From Echinometra lucunter (taxonomy: Eukaryota > Echinodermata > Echinoidea > Camarodonta > Echinometridae): a stretch of 64,000 bases of DNA. The stretch lies in NCBI GenBank assembly GCA_029962745.1, contig CM057162.1, forward strand, positions 18,561,408-18,625,407, given 5' to 3'. Under the pieces are notes generated by a model. That model was given only the letters and a program-made list of their open reading frames with translations. It made no database searches and was not told the DNA's origin. The position numbers and the translations under genes are program-made. Positions 22,893 through 34,770 of the stretch are shown here, piece after piece; positions within the stretch are counted from its first letter, which is position 1, and every line of letters begins with the position of its first letter.

Positions 22893-24510
22893 GCCCCTTT
22901 CCCCCGACAGATGTGACGTTTCTGCCTCAGTTTCTGCCTTTCCCTCCCCATGAAATTCGCTTTGTATGAGGTGTTTGTGTTGGAGCAGTAAGCATGGCGA
23001 ATAAACATTTTGGACTTAGCTGCATCCCGGATAAAATGCCACTAGTGGATTTGCCATTGACAGTACATGTAGTAATCAACCCATCACAGAATTATGTACG
23101 TGTTACGCCCTCACGGATGATCACCTTTTACTCCAAACATGCTAACCATGACAAATGCTTTTGTACCCCCCCCCCCCCTCTCTCTCTCTCTCTTTCTCTC
23201 TTTACTGAGGTTAGACTTTCTATTTAGTAAATGCAGGCGAACATGTACTGGTTACTAGTTTGTAGAGGAAAACTGGGTACTCATGGTTGTACAAATTACT
23301 GCAGAACTTTGGAGAACTTTGCTAGAATCGTGAACATGATCAAGTTGTACCAAATTCACAATGTCAAATTGAATTGAATTATTGTCTATTTAAGAAGGCC
23401 CACATTCTGAATATTTCTGACCTCGTTGTCATTCGTTATGACCTAAGCCGGTTACAGGTACAGTGTTTATGGGGGACCGGAATTACAAGGAAGAGCGTTA
23501 CGTCATTCTTTTGCTCGTTTGATGATTGTTTCTTTTATTCTTCTAACGACAGGGCATACACACCAGCTACATAATACAAGCTGTTCAGTTGTCATCGATT
23601 TCAATAAGAAGGTAGCATATAAACTGCAAACTGCCTATCTATACCCGCAACCTGAAATTATTGATCGATTTAGTGTGATCAACCCCCCTGACGTAACAAA
23701 GGAAGAGAAACACAATTTCTGTTACTGTACCCAATCGTTGCCCAATCCAACACTTCCAAGCGGGGCATAGAAACCCATCTGCCAGAATCAATGGTTACTA
23801 TTCTTTTTATTGATTTCTAAATTCTAACAAAATTGTTGGCGTTTGTCTTCGATTTTGAAAAGGGGTGTACAAAAAAAAAAAAAAAAAATCGTCGATCATT
23901 ATTTTTTACTTCAAGAAAGGCGAATCTGTTTGATACTAGTGGTTTGCTGATGTCATGTTCAAATGGACTGTACAAGATTTTTTTTCAAAAGTTCGTATTC
24001 GATTCCCGTTCTTCCAAATTGAAGGAAATATTATTGTACTTCGAAGAGTATTTCTTACCAACCTACATGAAGTTTAATCAAATAGTTTAGCAAAGCATGA
24101 AAAATTGCAAGGCCGGGCCTGTACCTGTACCTGAACGTAAGAATCAAGACTGTGGAATTAAACTTATTCTTGAAGATGGGTGTAGAGTTCTAAAAAATGG
24201 TGAAATGTGTTTTCAGTGGGGATTGTTTTTCCCAGTGAAAAATTTAATCCCATGTTATTGGCCTGTTTTCCAAGACGTATTAAAGTACCTGCCACAATTT
24301 GTCGCTCATCATTGACCCTATACTAAATAAATTGCAAAAAAAAAAACCAACAACTAACAAACAGACAAATAATGTTTTAAAAAAAACAGAGAAGGAAAAG
24401 GATTTTATTTTTTCACTCTTTCACATTGCAATCCTTTGCAAAGCGTCTGTTTTTATTAAACACGAATTCATTTGATCTATTGGACATTGGGCATCATGAG
24501 GAGTAACTGT
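22893..24510. other. non-coding stretch, no firm signal
   Basis: C11 and (CT)n at 23167-23200. Several open frames of 60-85 codons (23374-24315) have ordinary composition, but I could not find splice sites or domains that would support them. Confidence 0.4.
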
Positions 24511-24518
24511 TAAGGTTC

Positions 24519-24679
24519 TGGGGAGCATTTCATTAACATTTGTTGTCTGACAAGTTGTCAGATCTGATATCTTCCCTTGATTTTAATTGGCTGAGAAGCA
24601 TTGTTACTATGGCAACTGTCGGATAAAACAGACTTTGTCGGATAAAACATCCCACAAGTCATTTCATGAAACGCTCCCA
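24519..24679. mobile_element. foldback MITE, family M5 (GGGAGCGTTTCATGAA ends), copy 1
   Basis: Left GGGGAGCATTTCATTAACATTTG.. and right ..CATTTCATGAAACGCTCCC are inverted. Internal pairs include GACAAGTTGTC and GTCGGATAAAAC (twice). The centre contains TTTTAATTGGCTGAGAAGCA, whose ATTGGCTGAGA core recurs with variation in copy 2 (complement of TCTCAGCCAAT). Confidence 0.7.
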
Positions 24680-24761
24680 TGAACGTGCAGTCTCTAGCAC
24701 TATCTAGAAAGTTGTCGTTTATTTCAATTACCATTTTGAACGATATGCTTAGGTTTTAACG

Positions 24762-25553
24762 AACTAAACACACACAAAAATGTAACTCCCCCTAATTCAA
24801 AATAGCATAACTTTTTATCAAAAAAGTTTTGAGCAAAATAATTTAGAAGAAGTGTTCCTACACCTATTGACTAAATTCTGTTTGAAAATGAGATTGATCC
24901 GTCAAGTTATGCATGAGTGAGCAGACATTAAAGGCAGAAATGTCACTTTTCAAAAGTCACAAGAGCCATTTTGGGGGTATGTGAAACAAAACTTTGACGA
25001 ATTTGGTTTCTTCCATTGTTTGACCCCGCCACGCCTATCCCTGACACTTATCATGCTTATTACAGTTGGGTGAACACAATTTTATGGAAAAGGGTGACGT
25101 TCAGCCCTCCTAAATCTACAAAATCCGTTCAGTTTATGGAAAAAATTGGCATCGACCAACTTGGGTCAGCACATATGTGAAATTACCGGGTAGACATTTT
25201 TTTAGCATTAAACAATATACTTTTTAGCATTTCATGCTTCATCGTTAAAAATGTGCTCACTCAACCATGACACCACCATGATAAACATCAACAACACTTG
25301 AACAAACACCAGATAAAGCTTGTTTCACAGGCTCCCCAAAATGACTCTTGTGACTTTTGAAAAGTGACATTTTTGCATTTAGTGTCTGCTCATTCATGCA
25401 TGACTTGACAGATCAATCTCATTTTCAGATCAATCTCATTTTCACACAGAAGTTAGTCAATAAGTGGAGAAATACTCCTGCCAAATTATTTGCTCAAAAC
25501 TTTTCCGTGCTATTTTGAATTGAGGGGTAGTTACTTTTTTGTTGTGTTTAGTT
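24762..25553. mobile_element. 790-bp foldback element, family M6
   Basis: The left arm AACTAAACACACACAAAAA.. pairs with the right arm ..TTTTTTGTTGTGTTTAGTT. Pairing runs inward for about 200 bases: CCCCTAATTCAAAATAGC, AGTTTTGAGCAAA, AAAATGAGATTGATC, GAAATGTCACTTTTCAAAAG, and CACAAGAGCCATTTTGGGG. The centre of about 300 bases is unpaired. The right arm has a local duplication (CAGATCAATCTCATTTT twice, 25410-25442). No transposase and no clear target duplication. Confidence 0.85.
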
Positions 25554-26149
25554 ACCACAATCCGAAGGTCTTTTGATATAACAAGAATAAAATATTTTAA
25601 CTCATATGTGGCGTAGGGCATTTCCATATAATGAGTGGGCATTCTCACCATTGGGGTTGTGCCGGTGTGTATTGGCGTCTGAAATCTGAATGCTAGTCAA
25701 GGACACTTATTAGGCACTTTAGGGGACGGTGTAAGAAGGTGTGTGTGTGTATGTTTATAATTGGGTTTTCAGAAGTGCATATGATTATTTAAGCCTGAAC
25801 CGACCTGTCACGCCACATCGGGAAAATGCTACCCAGGTTCGAACTCGGGTCGGATCAGACTCAGGGTAGGTTTTAGCGATGGATTTTTGGGTGAAGACAA
25901 AGAGTTGACCTCGGAAGTCATCGCTACCACCAACTCCTGGCTTGGTTTCATATAATTGCCTGTATAGTGCTTCAGTCACACCCCACACCTACTCCACATC
26001 GACTCCACGACGACCGATTCTTCGTCGTTCGTGGCGATGCAGTGGTTTGCTTTATCGGTCTTGTCGGTGTAACTGAGTTTTGTTCCATTTGCATCCTTCT
26101 CTTTTGCTCCCCTTTTTCGATCTCATTTTCTTTCTCGTCCCCTTTTTCC
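25554..26149. other. non-coding stretch with a weak B-box-like motif
   Basis: GGTTCGAACTC near 25843 fits a Pol III B box, but no matching A box or tRNA fold was found. (GT)n at 25740-25751. Confidence 0.35.
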
Positions 26150-26151
26150 TA

Positions 26152-26314
26152 CACTGTTAGAACAGTCGTTTACAAATCATTAGGTTGTTAAAATGATGAA
26201 CCTGCCAATGTAAACAACTCTGTAAGTAAAACATATGGGGATCTTTTTAAACAGCTGTTGGTAGGTTCATATTTTAAACAACCTTATGATTTCTAAACAA
26301 CTGTTCTAACAGTG
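26152..26314. mobile_element. foldback MITE, family M1, TA target duplication
   Basis: CACTGTTAGAACAGTCGTTT.. on the left and ..AACAACTGTTCTAACAGTG on the right are inverted, and TA flanks both sides (26150-26151 and 26315-26316). Arms include TCATTAGGTTGTT/AACAACCTTATGA. This is the cleanest family M1 copy. Confidence 0.88.
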
Positions 26315-28010
26315 TACCCCATTTCAACATGGGGGGGGGGGACCCTGGCCCGTGAGGTTCTTTACAACTATTTCAATGTAACTTGACTAAGATCTGTAGA
26401 GATTTTTCGTGGGGAAGTGTGTGCATTCCTAATCGAATCATAGAAAGTTTGTGTTTGTACTTCAGCTCAATCCAAGCATAGTCAGTGCCAGTGGTGAACA
26501 GTTAATGTTGACGAGGCGCAAGCAGTCACCCAGACATACTTTCTCCGTCAAACCCTTCTCCTCTTTTCCAGGAACTGTTTCACAGAAAACTGCCATTAGT
26601 TGCCATTATAATCCAACACGACATGGACTGGCTGTTTCAATAAACCGGCGTGATATTTGCCACAAGTCCAAATGTTTGGAAAGAGACATGAGACATGAGT
26701 GAGAAAACTTGAACACAGTATGACGCATTTTAGGGGACCGGCTTACAGTTTCTTTAGACGCTCTTTTATTTATTATGTGAGGGACTATCGGGGATCAGGC
26801 CTACATTTAGTGAAATGTAGACGTCCTTAACCCTGATTTAGCCTGATTTAGTCTGTAAAATGCGCCTTGCGCCGTATTACTGCATCTTCGTAATGCACTT
26901 ATCAGATAATGGAAGGGCAATGACGTATTTGAACGCACCACGTACAATTAATGAAGGTACATAGCCTCAGACTTGATCCAGGGCGCAAGACAGCTGGAGG
27001 ATTTCAAAGTGCTGCCTATATCGACCCTTTAAATGTTGTATCAACTTAAGTTCTTAGAATAATATTATCTCCATTATAACATGTATAATGTGTTTTTATT
27101 CGTTGCTTATCTGGCAATTTACATTACCCCCCACCCCCGCTTTTTTTTCTTCGTCACCAAATCGTGTTATCTTCATTTCTCCCTTGATCCGTTTTGCATT
27201 CCACAGCTAAAGGTCCGGGAAGTTGTCCGGGTGTAACAGACGTGGGGCAAGTGACGGCTGCGTACCTCCCTTGTCTGATGATGTCCTAGGCCCTGGGGAA
27301 CAATTAATAACAGACAAGGGGAGGAATAAGCTGGTTTGGGAGGGTGCTTTGGTAGGGATTAGACTAGTATATCATTTGGATTTGGAAAAAGTTTTGAGGC
27401 AGCGCTATTACAACATGTTACATGTACATGCAATTCCCCTAAAATTATTGTGTGAGCTATTAAAGCTAAGGCCAGTAAGGGAAAGTTATGATAATCATAA
27501 CTTTTTGTCTTTAAATCCTAGATACAGTAAGAGGTGATAATAAAGCTTGACTTGACCGAATATTGTACAGGAAATTAGTTGTCTCAGGTGGTGGTGACGC
27601 CCTTCAGACGTCCATGTCTGCATTAACTTTTATTTTTCATAGACATTGATAGAGGAGATCCCCAAACCTGCCACAAATTTGTGGGCAATAATTGTGAAGA
27701 TATTTAGGAAGTACACCGTGTAGACTGTGGGTGTAACGCATGTCTCAATTACTTCTCACATCACCATGATCACGTTGCCTACAATTTCCTGTATAAGGTA
27801 AACTAATCAGTCGATTTTACATTTGAAACGATATTTCCCTGTGTATCGTTCGTTAGCTTATATTGGAGGTATGGAAGGCAAAAACGTCTACTGACGATTA
27901 GCCGGTATGAATGCTGCATGTCCAAAGTTTAGCGGTTAAGACAACTGTTTTTCAAGTTTTGTGTTATGTTCTGTTAATATGTTCTCAGGCTGACCGTATT
28001 CCCCCACAGA
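26315..28010. other. non-coding stretch, nothing firm
   Basis: G10 run at 26331-26340. A 104-codon frame at 27223-27537 follows a plausible acceptor (TTTTGCATTCCACAG at about 27207) but has no donor or recognised domain. The rest is featureless. Confidence 0.4.
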
Positions 28011-28013
28011 GTG

Positions 28014-28344
28014 CACCGGCGTATTAGAAGGAGACTTATGTTGGCCCCTCTTCCCCCACTCCCCGAAAGAAATGCGACCTCCATTAATGGTATTTTGGGG
28101 GTCAAAAATTGAAATATTGCTCTTCGAACACGTCGAAACGCATACATTCTCAAGAAAGGACCATCAAATATCTTTTTTTTGCCATGAATCATTTATTTAT
28201 TTATTTATTTATTTATTTGTTTGTTTGTTTACCACTAATGGGAAGGCGCTGGTCAGGAGAGAAGCTGTTTTTGATAGGGGTCCGACCAATTATAAAGTTG
28301 AGAGATTTTGCCCTCCGTGGGGCTACAATCTTGATACGCCACTG
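28014..28344. mobile_element. candidate hAT MITE, diverged
   Basis: CACCGGCGTATTAGAAGG on the left and TTGATACGCCACTG on the right form an imperfect inverted end (CAGTGGCGTATCA). The flanks ACAGAGTG and GCAGGGTG agree at six of eight bases, allowing one base of shift. A (TTTA)n(TTTG)n microsatellite sits at 28190-28230. Confidence 0.4.
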
Positions 28345-28640
28345 GGCAGGGTGCTTGCACTGCTGCAATGTGTATATTTTTAGTTCCAAGTTTGGGTGAT
28401 TGCACTGAATATTGTGTATAGTGTGGTCCGAATTAGGGCGATTGCACGATATCAGTGGATACCGAATGTATACCAGTCCTACATTTAACGCCCTTAACTT
28501 GACTCGACCTTTTCAGTATAGATGTTTGCTGTTGCAGGACAGGAAGTCTTTCAGCTCGGTCGATTTGGAAATAAACACCCATGAGCAGGTGCGTAAATAG
28601 CAGAGGTTAGATGTTCGCTAGCTGGGTGATGCGTCGATTC
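28345..28640. other. non-coding, nothing recognised
   Basis: No exon, RNA or transposon signal. A 62-codon frame at 28412-28600 has no support. Confidence 0.35.
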
Positions 28641-28649
28641 TAGGATCAA

Positions 28650-28830
28650 AACCCCTGGACAACACCCAGGACAACTATTCTCCCTGGCAATTACGTTCAA
28701 GATGACCACTCCTAGAAATCCCCCCCCCCCTCCCTCCCCCCAACGACGAAGAGCTCCCTTGGACGATTACTCTCTGGAACATTGCCCTTAGGACGCATTT
28801 CCCCGGACAATTACACTAGAACAGTGACCC
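28650..28830 (+). repeat. degenerate minisatellite of about 14-15 bp
   Basis: Repeats of a unit like TGGACAATTACTCC start at about 28655, 28668, 28684, 28759, 28773, 28788, 28803 and 28817. The last five are spaced 14-15 bases. A C10 run splits the array near 28720. Scattered relatives (GGGCCAGTTCTCC) continue to about 28940. Confidence 0.6.
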
Positions 28831-29260
28831 GTTAGGGCTGATTGTGTTAGGTGTACACTTTCCGCAGGAATTGTAGTTGGAGTATTTGTCCTGGGGGTAC
28901 AATTCTCCGGCAGTCTATCCTCCTGGGCCAGTTCTCCAGATTCGTCGCATACACATGTATAGGCCTACACATGTAATCCCATATGCGCGTATGTCGAGCG
29001 TGAGTGTCACGTAGTATTTTCCATTAGACGAGCTGTTCATATTGACGTAAAATAAGGGCAAACATTACACTTTTTCAGATTCCAGAAGTGCAAACATTTC
29101 TGTGTGAGATTCCATCGAATAGGGAATGAATATCTTTGTTCTCTCAATAGTGTCTTGGGAAACAATCAGGTCCAACTGGAGAAAGGGCTTAGAGGAGATT
29201 TGTACGACAGAAAATGAAAAATAAAAATGTAGAGTATGAATAGAAAATGATGATGCAAAT

Positions 29261-29501
29261 CAGGGGCGGCGCCAGGGTAATTTTGATAGGGCAAGATGAC
29301 CCGTAGGTGACTTTATTTACGTTTGAATGAAGAAATTAGGGGTATTATCTAGTTGCATGACCCAATCCTCTCTTACCCCATGCTCTTTCTTCTTTCTCCC
29401 CCTTTCTTTTTATCCTCTGTTTAAAAAAACTTCTTTGATCACTTGAAAAACCATAGGGGGCGGTCGCCCCCCTCCCCTGCCCCCTTGTAGCGCCGCCCCT
29501 G
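29261..29501. mobile_element. 241-bp hAT MITE with perfect 8-bp TSD
   Basis: The left end is CAGGGGCGGCGCCAGGG and the right end is GTAGCGCCGCCCCTG, inverted copies. ATGCAAAT is duplicated exactly at 29253-29260 and 29502-29509. The CAGGGGCGG terminus and the 8-bp duplication are diagnostic of hAT elements. It carries no open frame. A local hairpin GGGGGCGGTCGCCCCC lies near the right end. Confidence 0.93.
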
Positions 29502-29509
29502 ATGCAAAT

Positions 29510-30150
29510 TGGCATTGTGTCTCACATTGTTTGCCTTGCATAAAAAGATACCTGTGTCAGATCATGTGATATTCCATTCATGATTTCCGATCGCACAAAG
29601 ATCACAGCGCTTCATTACGCTTGTCACCATGGTCGCGGAAATATAATCTGTCATTGGTCCTACGCGTGTGCAGGCACGCATGATGCACCTTGTCGTTGGA
29701 GGAATTTTACATCTCTGACCTGGGAAGAAAAAAATACCTTTCGCCTCTGATTGATTTGATATTCAACTTGATGAGGAAAACACTTCACATCATCTTAGTT
29801 ATGCAAGTTTCCTGTTGTTGACCACCTAAAAGCAAGAAACCTGACGAATAATTCAGTTCATTTCAGTTCAAATAATAAACAGCAAAATAATGAAACAACA
29901 AATTGACATTCATCATGTTGATAACAAAATATGACATAATATACAATCATCGTAATTACATAAATAACTGGAGGACATACCTCTAAAAGCAAAAGCTTGG
30001 GACGAGGGTTCCCTAGGACATAATAAATATAATTATAAACAGTATGTTTAGAAAAAAAACGTGTTTTTTTTTTTAGGGCTTACCGAAACTGTAAAAAAAC
30101 CTCCCCAAAAACCACCTTATTATAAAAGCATCTTAATAAAGTAATAGGAC
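29510..30150. other. non-coding stretch, nothing recognised
   Basis: AT-rich, no supported feature. A TTCAGTTCATTTCAGTTCA doublet is at 29851-29869. Confidence 0.4.
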
Positions 30151-30158
30151 TAACTTAC

Positions 30159-30220
30159 CAATTAAATTATGCAGGTATAACAGTGTTCCCACTTCACAGC
30201 TTCTTAAAATGCTCCCATCA
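30159..30220 (-). CDS. probable internal exon, unidentified product
   Basis: On the minus strand a very strong pyrimidine tract (CATTCTTTTTTTTCCTTTTCAAG) leads into 62 bases followed by GTAAGTTAG, a near-ideal donor. The exon has one base completing a split codon, twenty codons reading DGSILRSCEVGTLLYLHNLI, and one base starting the next codon (G). The other two frames are less plausible. The peptide is not low complexity. I do not recognise the protein family. Neighbouring exons of matching phase were not found, so introns would be long. A stretch this short could still be chance. Confidence 0.35.
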
Positions 30221-33200
30221 CTTGAAAAGGAAAAAAAAGAATGAGTACACTAGTACGTGTGAAATAACCCCAAACAAACCTCACCTGGTTACTAGGGCAC
30301 TGTAGGTGTTAATGGCTGAGGATTGTGGAGGAATTAAAGGATGATAGGCCTGTTGGTACCAAAAAGCCTGGAATCAAAAGGCAGATCGATTCCTTAAAGC
30401 CCAAATTCAAGGGTGTGCGTACTCATATGTCGATGTAAGTTTACTCATCTGAGCTGCTCGCTGTTGTGTTTATTTGGAGTTTATTCAAACTCGCAATATT
30501 GTTTTTTTTTCTTCATTTTTTACTGAAATAACATTTGAAGCTTAGCTCATATTACAACATAGAATAGTGACACTGAACTCCTGACATGCAGCGGAAAATG
30601 TATTTTGGTGATAGACCTACTTTTTATTTATAAAAGCACCAATGGCTCAAGTACTTATGCGTTTTGTGTGATGTCATTGAGTTGCATTTCATAGCTCTAG
30701 ATAAAGAGAGAGAGAGAGAGAGAGAAAAAAAATAGATTAGATATGAATGTAGGCTGAGGCACATGCGCCCCCAGAATTTAGGTCCGGACCCAGCTGTCGT
30801 GGTCGTGTCATTGGGACATTACCTTTTGGAATAGCCTTACATTAGGGCTCCACACTAACCTTATTTCGTATAGGGAGTCTCGGTTGATACTCCATGGGCA
30901 TGGCCGCGAAAGATGCACTGAACCCTGTGGTGAAATTTATAAATTGAGGGGTTAGCAGTTAGATTATTAGGACCCATGCATAGGGCTCTCACTAGAAAAT
31001 AATCCACACACGGTTCCCCCTCTGCGCAAAGCGCGAAAGTTTCGGAAGTGTTGAGGAATAACACCTAAAGTTAGGTGAGGCGGCAGTATATGCTATAGCA
31101 GAAAGATGAAAAATACTTCTTGGTGAGTAGGAGTTGTCTACTATAGTGGCATTATAGCACAAATACATTGTCAAAAAACAAACAATCTGTGGCATTTATC
31201 ATTAATGTTCACTTTATACTCAAGTGATATCGAATCGAGAGGAAGAAAACTTTTAACTGCCGGACATGAACTCCCTCAGTTGTGTATGTACCAAAATTTT
31301 TTGACAATTTTAAAACCAAACATACGTTGCAAAGAAAGTGTAACATGGAAAACAGTATAGTTTAAAATGCTATTCAATTTTTCATCATTTTAAATGAATA
31401 TCATTCTACAATTCTATTCTACAAGTTAGAACAAGTACAATACTCCCTGGAATATTTTGACGTCAAAACTCTGTCCCACTTGCAGCACGTCTTTCAAGAT
31501 TGTAATCAGTTCTTGTCCTTGAAGATTTCAGAGCGTCAAAACAGGATCTGAATTGCACGTGTGTACCCTAGGACGTGGGCAGTACAGATTATTGATGAAT
31601 TATTAAATGCGGAGATATTGTATGCGTCTCAAATTACCGCTTTAGGCAAGGCTATGCCCAGCTGTAGTTCAGAAGAACATCTAATGCCGTAGATCATGTA
31701 TATAGGCCTGCAGGATTCGTTAATTGCCGAGGCAGGCTGGGATTTAGAAATCTTGTTGGTGTCCTGGATTCTTTGCCAGAAAGAGCGGCTTTGCCCATGA
31801 GCCCTGGCCAATAATTGAATAGGAATGATACAAGCTGAATCCTTCAAAATAATAATAATGATAAATGGGGCTTTTACAGGAGATAAAAGTTATAGTTTGC
31901 ATATCCTTACTGTGATCAGTATTCAAAGCATTATCAGGCGACTACGCTAGCGGTGATTTAGAAAGGATCCCTTAATTGATGTACGATCGAAGGCCAGCTA
32001 AATTGTTTTATTCCTTTTTCATTTCTAGATACAACTCTTATTATTTTGGAATCCTTACAAATCTTACTGGAGAGAGTATTTGAAAACTCGGTGCAGGTCT
32101 CAAATAACATTTACTTGTTTCATATTTACTGTTTTAGTCATTTTCCTCTTCATTACTGTAATTGTAAAGGTTTTACTATTCTTTTTCTTTAACAATTATG
32201 AGGATATTTTTGGCTTGTTGAAAATTCAGTATGTTTGTGGATGTAGTAAGACTGTAAGTAATCATAATGATAAATACCAATTTTGATGATGATGATGATG
32301 ATAATGATGATGACGGTGATAATTATCAGTACTGATAGTAGTCATAATGCTGATGGTTAATGATTATCATTTATCACAATAAATCAATAAGAAGAATGAT
32401 AGTACATGTATGAAATTTATTCGCAATAATACTACTATTTACACTGATGATGTTGATGATAATAATAATAGTAATAAAACTTATAATGACAGTAATAATG
32501 TAATGAATAAAATACCAATAAGATAGTGAAGTGAAATGACAAACAATAAATCAATTTTTATTTGGGCAAATCATGGTAATATTGAAACCTTCTAAGTGAT
32601 TCACAGTGCGGTCAGGGCTTTCGTAGCGGATTACAGTCCATGATTGGTGATAAATCGCGAATTTAATCTGAAAATAATGATGGAGTGATATTTTATTCAT
32701 ACTCTTGACACTGTATGAAAAGGCATGGATTGCGAGGTCAATGAGTTTTCCATACGGGGGCTTGGACACTTCGAGGAAAAATGGCCTTGTCGTTCAATTA
32801 ACTCTCAGAAGGGCTAGGCGAGTGGAACGGCGCAATTAAACGTCCATAAAAGTGCATAGCTTTAAAATATGTAGAGTTGCAATGTAGCTGACGTTGAGAA
32901 GTACATTGTGAAGCTGTGGTAATGGATGTAATGGGGTGTAATTATGTGACTTTTCACTTTTCCCTGGGCCAATCCGCAGGTTGAATCTTCAAAGCATGCT
33001 TTTCCTTATTTACTGCCACATTCAATGAAAGTTGATCTCTGTTTGCTTCGTATTTAGGCTGTCCGAGAGCCCCCCCCCCCCCCCCGCCCTCCCCTCGTTG
33101 ATTGAAAGTATGAGTTGGAATTATATGTGGGCACCCTGGTCGGGGGTAACCTTATTTTTGTTTTTAAACATTCTTTGTGATTGGGTGTTAACGCAAGGAT

Positions 33201-34560
33201 GTTGTGTGCTGGCAGTAACCTATACCATTTAATTGGTAGGAATTGGAACTTTCTGCTTTTTTTCGAGTTGGGAGTTGTTTGACCACTCCTCACTATTAAA
33301 CGGAACAATTCAGGGAGGCTTCAAGCCTATGGACAGAGTATGATGCGTACTGAACCCAGTATGCCGGAGAGAAAGGGGGCGGGGAGAAATCGTGCGTAGA
33401 AAAGAGGGTGATAAGGAGACAGCGAAACAGAGAGAAATATTACAGAGGGGGTGCGACTATTCTGGAGTTGGGGAGGTTAAGGGGGGGGGGGGGGGGGGAT
33501 AGTGGGGGTCATTCTAATTCCGATGTGTCTTAATATAATAACTCTTATTTTGTAGAGCAAAGGTGTGTGTGCGTGTGTGTGCGTGGGTGTGAGGATATGT
33601 GTGAAGTTGTACATGTATGTGTGAGAGAGAGAGAAAAAGAGAGAGAGAAGAGGGTGGGATGGCATATTCACATTCCTTTGAATTTCATTTGACCCTGAGG
33701 TATACAGATGAGGGGGGGGGGGGAAGACCTCAGTTTTATCATAATTTGTCGGCTGTTTGCTGCCCAAAGAATGTCCTAACCCTTCCCTCAATTTAGGCTA
33801 ATTTTATAATTTGATTCAATTATTTCCTCGAGTATTACACTGTTAACGGGAACTACGTTTTTGAAATATTTCCTTCTCTTTTCACCTTTTGCATAATATA
33901 TTTTCACGAAAACGCCTTGGGTAAAACGTCCCATTTATAATGCAAATGTATTGATCAGTCCGCTCTCGAATCCTTTATTGAAGGGCTATTTTCATAAGTG
34001 AAAGATGAAAAGAACCCGAGTAAATAGCCAGAGGCTTTGAATGAGCATGGTGGAAAAATGACGCCTTTGTATAAAGTGAGAGGTAATATGATTGAATTAC
34101 GTTGACTTGCTTATGATTAAGTCAAGTTTGATTAAACATGTTAAAAGTGAGCATTTCCATATATCTGCAAAGAAATATGTTGGACGCTGTCGGAAAGAGG
34201 GCCATTTCTCAGTGCGAGACAATTTTCTTTGTTCATTTGGAAGTCGAATTGATCTAAAATTAACAGTAAATGTTGCCTGTGGGCATATATAAAAAGAAAG
34301 AAATGGAAGAAACCAGAAAGACATACATGTGTATTAACTTGATTGGATGAAATTATACGAAAATCTTAATATTTATTTGATTTAAGATAGATCGGGTGTC
34401 CTCTTCTATTGCAGAATCACTGCATCATACATATCCGTCATAATTTGTAGAGCTTACCAAATATGCTGTCCTAGTTCCACAAAATTTGAATATGCGATAG
34501 CTATCAATCTTCAAGGGCAGTTATGAATTCGCAATTTTTATTTTTTTTATTCTTATTTTC
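30221..34560. other. long non-coding stretch with microsatellites
   Basis: Contains (GA)n at 30706-30724, GATGAT/AATAAT-rich degenerate repeats at 32285-32500, C15 at about 33071, G18-19 at 33481-33499, GTGTGC-rich sequence at 33560-33600 and G12 at 33711-33722. A weak exon-like pattern ends in GTAAGTAAT at 32252 (peptide DIFGLLKIQYVCGCSKT), but its acceptor is poor. No gene or transposon end could be supported. Confidence 0.45.
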
Positions 34561-34577
34561 CATCTCTTTTTTATGCA

Positions 34578-34770
34578 ATGGGTCAGTGGTAAACCTGTGC
34601 TCCCGTAACTGGCGGTGCCCGCGTTCGAAACAAAGCAGATGCGTATGGCACCATTTGGGGAGGCATTAATCCTCTTAATACCGAACCCCTCGGACAGGAC
34701 TGAAAACCGCCGATTCCCCTCGTTGCTTACCTGTAAGGTTTTCTTCGCAGTCGGGTGAAATAAGCAACAA
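34578..34770 (+). mobile_element. tRNA-derived SINE, degenerate
   Basis: An A-box-like TGGGTCAGTGG (34579-34590 region) is followed about 40 bases later by a B-box-like GCGTTCGAAAC (34621-34631), the spacing of an internal Pol III promoter. Downstream, ACTGAAAACCGCCGATTCCC, TGCTTACCTGTAAGG and TCTTCGCAGTCGGG resemble a SINE body. Spacing and order fit; the tRNA cloverleaf itself has decayed. The minus-strand open frame here (34521-34799) is not a gene. Confidence 0.6.

Noticed and set aside
32213..32251. Exon-like frame before GTAAGTAAT
   Set aside because: The nearest AG has a pyrimidine tract interrupted by AACAATTATG, and 17 codons are too few to stand out from chance.
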